DNA of 5,720 bases from Syntrophorhabdaceae bacterium (GTDB taxonomy: Bacteria; Desulfobacterota; Syntrophorhabdia; Syntrophorhabdales; Syntrophorhabdaceae): NCBI GenBank assembly GCA_026415015.1, contig JAOAHW010000052.1, forward strand, positions 1-5,720. The letters are read 5' to 3'. Under the pieces are notes generated by a model. It was not told where the DNA came from. It saw nothing but the letters and a program-made list of their open reading frames with translations, and did not search any database. The position numbers and the translations under genes are program-made. Of this stretch, positions 1-5,554 are shown piece by piece. Positions within the stretch are counted from its first letter, which is position 1, and every line of letters begins with the position of its first letter.

Positions 1-37
1 CTGGTCTCGTGGGCTCGGAGATGTGTATAAGAGACAG
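1..37. other. Illumina Nextera Read-2 transposase adapter (sequencing artefact)
   Basis: Bases 4-37 match the complete 34-base Nextera Read-2 transposase adapter as known from library chemistry. The last 19 of these (19-37) are the Tn5 mosaic end, finishing in AAGAGACAG. Bases 1-3 (CTG) would then be the end of the i7 index. This is untrimmed adapter at a contig end, not genomic DNA and not a natural Tn5 element. Genomic sequence starts at 38, where the cstA reading frame begins at once. Confidence 0.96.
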
Positions 38-828
38 GTGCCATATCTGGGTGGCATAGCCTTGTATCCTCCTCAGGGACAGCAAGGCAGCTTGAGAATG
101 AACTGGATGCAAGGCCTGTGGGCGGAGGAGTGATGTTTGTGGAGATGATGCTCGCTGTGTTCGCCCTTATTATTGCAGGTACCTTATATGCCTCATCAGC
201 AGAATACGGTGCTGCCATAGTAAAGGGCCCAGGCGGTGTATTTGCTTCAGGTGTGGCCAAATTCTTAGGGGCAATAGGTCTACCCCAGGCCACAGGCAGG
301 GCCTATGGCAGTGTTATGATGATAGTCCTTGCCATAACCATTATGCAGCTTGTTATAAGGTTTATGAGGATAGCAACATCAGAGCTTTTAAGCGATGTAA
401 GCCCTATCTTTAGAAATGCCCATGTAGGGACAATTATTGCAAGCCTCCTCGGCATGCTCCTTGTCTTAACCGGATGGTGGCAGTATCTATGGGTGCTTTT
501 TGGCGGTGCAAACCAGCTCATGGCATCCCTGGCATTGATGCTTGTGACTGCCTATCTCATGTCAGAGGGAAAGCCTGCTGCATATGCCTTTTATCCCATG
601 ATATTCATGTTTATAACCACCATAGCAGCACTCTTATACACATCCTATAATCTCCTCACCAAGGTTATGAGCGGTGCTGTAAAAGGAGAGGCACTGATAG
701 GCAATGCCCTTATGGGTATAGTGGGTATCTTCCTTGTTGTTGCAGCCCTTGTCCTTGCAGTAGAGGGGTTCAAGGCATTTAACAGATACAGGTCTATAAG
801 GGCGCAGGCAGCGCCTGCAAAGGTATAA
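38..828 (+). CDS. cstA: CstA-family carbon starvation / peptide-pyruvate transporter, C-terminal part (5' truncated)
   Basis: This is the last 262 codons of a CstA-family inner-membrane transporter. Relatives (CstA, BtsT/YjiY of E. coli) take up pyruvate or peptides under nutrient limitation. The frame is open from the adapter junction, with the first whole codon at 40. It begins with the family signature SGWHSLVSSGTARQ (E. coli-type proteins have SGFHSLVSSGT), followed by the conserved DARP segment at about 103-114. Later come DVSPIFRNAHVG and the hallmark WQYLWVLFGGANQL near 478-517. About six hydrophobic membrane segments are visible, ending in a basic tail (FNRYRSIRAQ). The GTG at 118 is not the real start, because conserved family sequence lies upstream of it in frame. 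The N-terminal half or more is missing only because the contig ends. Substrate cannot be told from this fragment. Confidence 0.93.
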
Positions 829-851
829 AAACTGTATAATATAGGAAAAGT

Positions 852-858
852 AAAGGAG
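852..858 (+). promoter_or_regulatory. Ribosome binding site that fixes the start of the small ORF
   Basis: AAAGGAG lies 8 bases before the ATG at 867. An in-frame GTG at 858 overlaps the last G of this motif, so using the GTG would leave no properly placed Shine-Dalgarno site. This favours the ATG and a 90-residue protein. Confidence 0.75.
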
Positions 859-866
859 TGATAGGT

Positions 867-1139
867 ATGTCAAAAGAGGAGAAAAAGAAAGGCGGTTTTT
901 TTGGTGCCATAAAAGAATTCGTCTATGGCGTGGCAGCTCATGATTCAGCAAGGTTTGCCTTGAAGACAAGGGCAAGTATGGAGCATCTCTTTATCCTGAT
1001 CACCATGGGTGATATGCTCGGAGTGCCAATACTTCCCCCTTATTATTCATTGAGGCTACTGCCCTATGTTGTCCCCCAGATATCCACATGGAAGAGGAGG
1101 ATGCTCAGGGAAAAAGACCTAACAGATGCCCTTGCATGA
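867..1139 (+). CDS. Small basic, partly hydrophobic protein of unknown function, between cstA and the ATPase pair
   Basis: I do not recognise this 90-residue protein. It starts with a lysine-rich stretch (MSKEEKKKGG), then a short amphipathic region (about 11-24, FFGAIKEFVYGVAA). The sequence HDSARFALKTRASMEH follows, then a hydrophobic, proline-rich part (about 41-70, containing GVPILPPYYSLRLLPYVVP) and a strongly charged C-terminus (TWKRRMLREKD). It has no cysteine and no obvious enzymatic motif. It could be a monotopic or single-span membrane-associated protein with cytoplasmic basic ends. It lies 38 bases after cstA, where E. coli carries the small gene ybdD (DUF466). However, it is longer and does not show the DUF466 pattern (YVxHMRxxHP), so it appears to be a different CstA-adjacent protein. 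Reality as a gene is supported by the good RBS, by snug placement in the operon, and by a composition (low Cys, ordered hydrophobic and charged zones) typical of real proteins. Confidence 0.8.
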   Translation: MSKEEKKKGGFFGAIKEFVYGVAAHDSARFALKTRASMEHLFILITMGDMLGVPILPPYYSLRLLPYVVPQISTWKRRMLREKDLTDALA

Positions 1140-1149
1140 TTGATGGGAG

Positions 1150-1177
1150 TTTGCATAAACAGTAAAAAATTTATAAT
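1150..1177 (+). promoter_or_regulatory. Possible sigma-70-type promoter before the first ArsA-like gene
   Basis: A perfect TATAAT (1172-1177) is preceded, 16 bases away, by TTTGCA (1150-1155), a 4/6 match to TTGACA. Transcription from it would begin near 1184, which is the proposed GTG start codon. AT-rich gaps in such genomes produce TATAAT by chance, so this is weak evidence. Confidence 0.25.
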
Positions 1178-1183
1178 AAGGGG

Positions 1184-2164
1184 GTGGTTCCTATTTCACT
1201 AAAAAAGATATTTGAACAGTATCCTGACAGACGCTACATTATGTTCGGTGGAAAGGGAGGGCTTGGAAAGACTACCTTTTCTGCGGCAACAGCGTATTAC
1301 CTGGCAAAACAGGGGAAAAAGGTGCTTGTATTTTCCGTGGACCCGCAGGCATCACTGAGTGATATATTCAAAAAGGATATATTCGGCAAGGGCCCAACAG
1401 AGATCATGCCTAACCTCTATGCCCAGGAGATAGATGCAGACCGGAGGGTTAAGGAATACCAGCAGGAGATAAGACAGAAGATCCTCGATATGTATGGCAT
1501 GGAAAAGATACCGGATGAGATTGAGAGTTATATCCAGGCAGCAGCAGCAGAGCCTGCTATGGAGGAGAGTGCTATCTTTGATGAGGTTGTGGATATAGTT
1601 GTAAGGGGTGGCTATGATTATTATATCTATGACCTTGTACCCCTGGGTCATGCTTTATACTACCTTAGCATGGCCTCTGTCTATGATGAGTGGATAGACA
1701 AGATAACAAACCTAAGGCAGCAGATGAGGGAATACGACCAGGTGGCAGCAGTAATCAGGCGTGAAAAGGATGTGGATGAGGATGCCATATTAAATGAGCT
1801 CCTCTACATAAAGGACAGGATAAATAAATCATCCGGCATCCTGACAGACAAAGAAAAGACAGCGTTCTTCTTTGTTGTTACTGCTGAGGAGATGGTTATA
1901 AACGATACAGTTAAGGCAGCAGAACTCTTTGCAAAGTTCGATGTGCCCTTAAGCGGCTATATTGTCAATAGGGTGCTATCTGATGAACTAAAGGGACAAC
2001 AGATACCAGAATACCTCAAACATCGCCTTGATATGCAGGAGCGCTACCTCAAGGTTATTGAGAATACCTTTAAAGACCAGATCCTTGCCTATGTCCCTGA
2101 GATGGAGAGGGATGTTACTGGATTACAGATGATAGAGAGATTGGCCCAGAAGATGTTCACATAG
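1184..2164 (+). CDS. ArsA/Get3-family ATPase, first of a tandem pair, with degenerate switch II
   Basis: This is a 326-residue SIMIBI-class ATPase of the ArsA/Get3/TRC40 family, expected to be cytoplasmic and to act as a dimer. The deviant Walker A GGKGGLGKTT spans residues 22-31, with signature Lys24 and P-loop Lys29. Switch I is SVDPQASLSD (51-60), keeping the Asp (D53) equivalent to Get3 D57. A PAMEESAIF motif (124-132) matches the family's conserved EE region. Switch II reads DLVPLGH (150-156) where the family has DTAPTGH, so T-A and the second T are lost. Asn262 in YIVNRV fits the family's adenine-contacting Asn, and VPEMERDVTGLQMIERL is the usual C-terminal block. The protein has no cysteine at all, so ArsA-type As(III) sites and the Get3 CxxC zinc site are absent. 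The start is the only in-frame GTG/ATG/TTG after the stop at 1163, but AAGGGGG (1178-1184) runs right into it. A rare ATT start at 1193 would be better spaced. Confidence 0.9.
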   Translation: MVPISLKKIFEQYPDRRYIMFGGKGGLGKTTFSAATAYYLAKQGKKVLVFSVDPQASLSDIFKKDIFGKGPTEIMPNLYAQEIDADRRVKEYQQEIRQKILDMYGMEKIPDEIESYIQAAAAEPAMEESAIFDEVVDIVVRGGYDYYIYDLVPLGHALYYLSMASVYDEWIDKITNLRQQMREYDQVAAVIRREKDVDEDAILNELLYIKDRINKSSGILTDKEKTAFFFVVTAEEMVINDTVKAAELFAKFDVPLSGYIVNRVLSDELKGQQIPEYLKHRLDMQERYLKVIENTFKDQILAYVPEMERDVTGLQMIERLAQKMFT

Positions 2165-2294
2165 CCTTGGCGCACTTCTCATGCTTAGGCAGGACAGATT
2201 TATTATATAGAGGTATTTCAGTTTAAACACAGAGACTTTATGGTCTCTTGTTCTGAATAGAAAAGATTAAAAGACAGGACAAAGGAGCCTTAAG
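2165..2294. other. 130-base gap between the two ATPase genes
   Basis: This is by far the longest gap in an otherwise tight array. It holds an AT-rich stretch (TATTATATAG at 2201-2210) resembling a -10 element without a convincing -35, a GTTTAAAC palindrome at 2221-2228, a hairpin at 2231-2248, and the RBS AAAGGAG (2281-2287), 7 bases before the next ATG. No small ORF with a good RBS was seen. It may tune the level of the second ATPase relative to the first. Confidence 0.6.
2231..2248 (+). repeat. Perfect 6-bp inverted repeat (hairpin) in the gap between the ATPase genes
   Basis: AGAGAC (2231-2236) and GTCTCT (2243-2248) are exact reverse complements around a 6-base loop (TTTATG), with a possible extra T-G wobble pair. 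The following bases (TGTTCT) are only mildly U-rich, so this is at best a weak terminator or an mRNA processing or stability element. Confidence 0.45.
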
Positions 2295-3275
2295 ATGAAC
2301 CAGATTACCATAAGTATGACCCAGTTCATGAAGGACCATCCAAAGTTGAAATACATCTTCTTTGGCGGAAAAGGCGGTGTAGGAAAGACTGTCATGGCAG
2401 GTGCTGCTGCGCTCTGGGCTGCAAAACAGGGCAAGAAAACACTTCTTGCATCTACCAACCCTGTCCATAGCCTTTCAAATCTCTTGGAACAGGATGTATT
2501 TGGTAAACCTGCTGTGGTATGTGATGAAGAATTATGCTATGCCTTTGAGATAGACACAAAAGATACTATAGAGAGGTCAAAACAGGAGATTAGGGAGAAG
2601 ATAAACTGGTTTCTAAAATTTGCTGACCTTACCACAAAGGCAGACGACTTTGTGGAATCAGCCACCATGAACCCTGCCTTTGAGGAGTCTGCCATGTTTG
2701 AGAATATGACAGACCTTATGTTCAAAGATGAGTATGATTTCTATGTCTTTGACACAGCCCCTACAGCCAATGCAAGGAGACTTCTCGGCATGTCTAAGGT
2801 CTATTCCCTATGGGTGGAGAAGATGTTAAAGAGCAGGGAAGAGGCAAAGTCCTTAAGGGAGATGCTATCTTACTCAAAAAAGAAAGAGGATGACCCTCTT
2901 ATGGACTATCTATTGAGTTTTAAAGACAGGATGGCAAAGGCCCAGAGGCTGCTTACAGATGACAATCTCACTGCATTTTTCTTTGCCACGCTCCCTGAGA
3001 GCCTCCCCATAGCAGTCATTACAAGGTTTATAAACTGGTTCTATGACTTTGGGATACCTGTAGGTGGTGTAGTGGTAAACGGTATAATACAGAAGGACCA
3101 GGTAGCAGAGGATGCCCCTGAGTTTGTCCGTAATAGGGTGGCCATGCAGGAGGAGCATATGGAGGAGATATGGCGGATTTTTGGCGACAAGGTAAGGGCT
3201 ATTATCCCTCTTTTCGAGACAGAGGTTAAAGGTGCTAAGATGTTGAATCGGCTTGTAAACTACCTATTTGTATAA
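2295..3275 (+). CDS. ArsA/Get3-family ATPase, second of the tandem pair, with Asn in place of the switch I Asp
   Basis: This 326-residue paralogue matches its upstream neighbour along its whole length; KDR sits at 210-212 and the conserved Asn at 262 in both. The P-loop GGKGGVGKTV spans 24-33 (Lys26, Lys31, Thr32). Switch I is STNPVHSLSN (53-62), where ArsA/Get3 proteins have STDPAHxLSD. Asn55 therefore replaces the Asp that is catalytic in Get3 (D57), and the second Asp of the motif is also Asn (N62). Switch II keeps DTAPT (153-157) but has Ala-Asn in place of Gly-His. NPAFEESAMF (126-135) and the C-terminal IPLFETEVKGAKMLNRL are family blocks. The only cysteines are C76 and C81 (C-x4-C), which do not fit the Get3 zinc or ArsA arsenite sites. 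The protein probably binds ATP but hydrolyses it poorly, acting with the first copy. The start is fixed by AAAGGAG 7 bases upstream. Confidence 0.92.
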   Translation: MNQITISMTQFMKDHPKLKYIFFGGKGGVGKTVMAGAAALWAAKQGKKTLLASTNPVHSLSNLLEQDVFGKPAVVCDEELCYAFEIDTKDTIERSKQEIREKINWFLKFADLTTKADDFVESATMNPAFEESAMFENMTDLMFKDEYDFYVFDTAPTANARRLLGMSKVYSLWVEKMLKSREEAKSLREMLSYSKKKEDDPLMDYLLSFKDRMAKAQRLLTDDNLTAFFFATLPESLPIAVITRFINWFYDFGIPVGGVVVNGIIQKDQVAEDAPEFVRNRVAMQEEHMEEIWRIFGDKVRAIIPLFETEVKGAKMLNRLVNYLFV

Positions 3276-3296
3276 GATCAAGGAGAAGGTTAAAAA

Positions 3297-3797
3297 ATGG
3301 AAAAGGCAAAAATACTCATTTTACTGGGCAGTGAGAGTGACCTGCCAAGGGTAGAGGATTGTCTTAATTTTTTGAATGATATGGGAGTAGCATTCAAGAT
3401 AGATATATCCTCAGCCCATCGTCAGCCAGAAAAGACTATCATGCATGCAAAAAATGCCAGGGATGAGGGCTTTGAGGTTATTATTGCCTTTGCAGGTATG
3501 GCAGCCCACCTGCCTGGTGTCATAGCATCCCATACAACACTACCTGTTATAGGTGTGCCTCTAAGCGGTGGGGTTTTAAACGGGGTAGATGCGCTTTTGT
3601 CTATTGTCCAGATGCCAAAAGGTATACCTGTAGCAACAGTAGGTATAGATGCATCAAGGAATGCCGCAATACTTGCATGCAAGATCCTCGGTATAAAACA
3701 CAAGGATATAGAGAAAAAGGTCGAGAAGATGAAACTGGATATGAAAAACCAGGGTCACAGTGTTTCAGAAAAATTAAAAAAATATATAAAGGATTAA
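3297..3797 (+). CDS. purE: PurE-family phosphoribosylaminoimidazole carboxylase / N5-CAIR mutase
   Basis: PurE forms CAIR (4-carboxy-AIR) in de novo purine synthesis. Class I enzymes rearrange N5-CAIR made by PurK; class II enzymes use CO2 and AIR directly. At 166 residues the length is normal for a stand-alone PurE. Visible signatures are GSESD (11-15), SAHRQP (39-44, with the catalytic-type His41), AGMAAHLPG (66-74) and LLSIVQMPKGIPVAT (100-114). These resemble class I more than the AGRSNALSG pattern of the Treponema class II enzyme. It differs from E. coli PurE in having Phe65 and Met68 where glycines are usual, and in a glycine loop (GIDASRNAA) about two residues shorter than the usual GKAGAANAA. 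No purK is present in the window, so mutase versus carboxylase chemistry is open. The C-terminus is lysine-rich. It starts 21 bases after the second ATPase, with AAGGAG (3280-3285) and GAAGG (3285-3289) upstream. Confidence 0.93.
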   Translation: MEKAKILILLGSESDLPRVEDCLNFLNDMGVAFKIDISSAHRQPEKTIMHAKNARDEGFEVIIAFAGMAAHLPGVIASHTTLPVIGVPLSGGVLNGVDALLSIVQMPKGIPVATVGIDASRNAAILACKILGIKHKDIEKKVEKMKLDMKNQGHSVSEKLKKYIKD

Positions 3798-3809
3798 ACA
3801 AAAACCCCT

Positions 3810-4787
3810 ATGCAGAACTCTATTACAGACATCGAAGGGATAAGGGTAGGTCATGCCTCTGATTTCAATGGTTATACAGGTTGCACAGTAATACTCTGCG
3901 AGAAGGGTATGGTTTGTGGTATTGATATAAGGGGCAGCGCATCAGGGACAAGGCAGGTAGATGCCTTAAGCATCAACCACATAGTAGAACAGGTCCATGC
4001 CATACTCCTTTGTGGAGGTAGCTCCTTTGGCCTTGATGCCACATCAGGGGTCATGAGGTATCTTGAGGAGAGGGGTGTTGGGTTTGATGTAGGGGTAACT
4101 AAGATACCTATTTGCCCTACAGCTGTTATATTTGACCTCCTCTTTGGTGATTACAGGGCAAGACCCAATGCCCAGATGGGCTATGAGGCATGTTTGAATG
4201 CCAGTGTCAATGTTCAAGAGGGCAGCGTAGGTGTAGGGACAGGCGCTACAGTGGGCAAGCTCTTTGAGCTACCCCAGGCCATGAAGGGCGGTGTTGGGAC
4301 AAGCAGTATCATCATGCCTGATGGTCTTATAGTGGGTGCCATTGTGGTGGTAAATGCCTTTGGAGATGTAATTGATAATGTCACAGGGAAGATAATAGCA
4401 GGTGTGAGGGTTGCCCCTGATAAGATGGAGTTTACTGATACTGTTAAATGCCTGAAGCAGGGTTTTGTAAAGAAACAGTTTGGCCTTGTCAATACCACCC
4501 TTGCTGTTGTTGCCACAAACGCCCGTTTTAACAAAAGGGAGGTAACAAAGATAGCCCAGATGGCCCAGGCAGGGCTCATAAAGACCATAAGCCCTGTCCA
4601 TACCACCTTTGATGGAGATCTCATATTTGCCGTATCAGCCGGGGATATAGAGGCTGATTTGAACAAGGTAGGGGTACTGAGCGACTTTGTTATAGCCGAG
4701 TCTGTGAAGAGGGCTGTGAAAAAGGCAGATGGGTTTGGCATTGTGCCAGCATTTAAGGACATAAAAAAGGGATGGAAGACACCATAG
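3810..4787 (+). CDS. P1/DmpA-family (S58-type) self-processing N-terminal-nucleophile hydrolase
   Basis: This 325-residue protein belongs to the DmpA / NylC / P1 family, whose precursors cut themselves to expose a Ser or Thr nucleophile and then act as aminopeptidases or amide hydrolases. Family features in order are an N-terminal SITDIEGIRVGH (4-15), GGSSFGLDA (69-77), GVGTGATVGK (141-150), the processing motif VNTTLAVVATNA (227-238) and HTTFDGDLIFAVS (264-276). By analogy with NylC, which is cut between Asn and Thr, cleavage is predicted between N228 and T229, giving an alpha chain of 228 residues and a beta chain of 97. No signal peptide is visible, so it is probably cytoplasmic. It starts 12 bases after purE. 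No Shine-Dalgarno site is well placed (AAAGGA at 3788-3793 is 16 bases away), so translation may be coupled to purE. The start fits the family's usual N-terminus. The natural substrate is unknown. Confidence 0.9.
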   Translation: MQNSITDIEGIRVGHASDFNGYTGCTVILCEKGMVCGIDIRGSASGTRQVDALSINHIVEQVHAILLCGGSSFGLDATSGVMRYLEERGVGFDVGVTKIPICPTAVIFDLLFGDYRARPNAQMGYEACLNASVNVQEGSVGVGTGATVGKLFELPQAMKGGVGTSSIIMPDGLIVGAIVVVNAFGDVIDNVTGKIIAGVRVAPDKMEFTDTVKCLKQGFVKKQFGLVNTTLAVVATNARFNKREVTKIAQMAQAGLIKTISPVHTTFDGDLIFAVSAGDIEADLNKVGVLSDFVIAESVKRAVKKADGFGIVPAFKDIKKGWKTP

Positions 4788-4802
4788 ATTAAGGAGCAGA
4801 AG

Positions 4803-5540
4803 ATGGCAGAGGACTTTAAGAAGATTGCAGAGCTTATAAAAGAAAAGGGTTATGTAGTAGCATTTACAGGGGCAGGTATATCAGTGGATAGTGGTATACC
4901 TGCATTCAGAGGTGGCCAGGGTCTCTGGGAAAAATATGACCCCATGGAATATGCCCACATCAGTGCATTTAGAAGCAACCCTGCAAAGGTGTGGGTAATG
5001 CTTAAGGAGATGGCTGGCGTGATATTCAGTTCATCTCCGAGCCCAGCCCATATTGTCCTTGCTGAACTTGAGAAAAAAGGTTTCTTAAAGGCGGTGATCA
5101 CCCAGAATGTTGATGGTTTACACCAGCTTGCGGGGAATAAAAATGTAATAGAGTATCATGGAAATCACAGGTGGCTTGTCTGTATCAGGTGTTCAAAAAG
5201 GGTCCCCTTTGAACCAGAGGTGGTGAATATAACACCATATCCAAGGTGTGATGCCTGCAGCCAGGCACTAAAGCCTGATGTGGTCTTTTTCGGCGAGGGC
5301 ATACCTATGGTGGAGATGATAAGGGCCAATGACGAGGTAAATAAATGCAGGGTGATGTTTATAATAGGGACATCAGGTGTGGTATACCCTGCTGCTGACC
5401 TGCCATATCAGGCAAAATCCAATGGCGCAGTTATTGTAGAGGTAAACCTTGAACATACACCCTTTACAACTTCAATTACAGATTTTTTTCTTAAAGGGAC
5501 AGCATCAGAGATACTGCCAAGGATCCTCGAACATATATAA
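4803..5540 (+). CDS. Sirtuin (Sir2-family NAD-dependent protein deacylase)
   Basis: Sirtuins remove acyl groups from protein lysines using NAD+, giving nicotinamide and O-acyl-ADP-ribose. The 245-residue length fits a compact bacterial sirtuin. Seen in order are the NAD-binding GAGISVDSGIPAFRG (23-37), TQNVDGLH (100-107), the catalytic His119 in EYHGN, zinc cysteines C127-x2-C130 and C149-x2-C152, KPDVVFFGE (157-165), the GTSGVVYPAADLP segment, and VEVNLEHTP near the end. The Tyr-x-x-Arg pair that class III enzymes (CobB, SIRT5) use to bind succinyl or malonyl groups is not found: the matching stretch after NPAKV is WVMLKEM. A deacetylase, or use of another neutral acyl group, is therefore more likely than desuccinylation. 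AAGGAG (4791-4796) lies 6 bases before the ATG, and the upstream stop is 15 bases away. Such genes are often labelled cobB, npdA or srtN; none is assigned here. Confidence 0.94.
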   Translation: MAEDFKKIAELIKEKGYVVAFTGAGISVDSGIPAFRGGQGLWEKYDPMEYAHISAFRSNPAKVWVMLKEMAGVIFSSSPSPAHIVLAELEKKGFLKAVITQNVDGLHQLAGNKNVIEYHGNHRWLVCIRCSKRVPFEPEVVNITPYPRCDACSQALKPDVVFFGEGIPMVEMIRANDEVNKCRVMFIIGTSGVVYPAADLPYQAKSNGAVIVEVNLEHTPFTTSITDFFLKGTASEILPRILEHI

Positions 5541-5554
5541 TAGGATAGGTTACG

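Noticed and set aside
19..37. A natural Tn5/IS50 transposon end
   Set aside because: The mosaic end is joined to the synthetic Nextera tail and nothing else of a transposon is present.
118..120. GTG as the true start of the transporter gene
   Set aside because: The frame is open back to the adapter and encodes the conserved CstA motif around SGWHSLVSSGT, so the gene is simply truncated.
835..840. Perfect TATAAT as a promoter for the small ORF
   Set aside because: No acceptable -35 lies 15-19 bases upstream; the hexamer is likely chance in an AT-rich gap.
858..860. GTG start for the small protein (93 residues)
   Set aside because: It overlaps the AAAGGAG ribosome binding site; ATG 867 has ideal spacing.
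1538..1549. (GCA)4 microsatellite
   Set aside because: It encodes four alanines at 119-122 of the first ATPase, just before the conserved PAMEES motif; too short to suggest phase variation.
2231..2260. Rho-independent terminator between the ATPase genes
   Set aside because: The stem is only six pairs and is not followed by a real U-run.
4214..4762. 182-codon open frame on the minus strand
   Set aside because: It lies wholly inside the well-supported P1-family hydrolase gene, has low-complexity Ser/Thr/Pro composition and no family motif: an antisense shadow.
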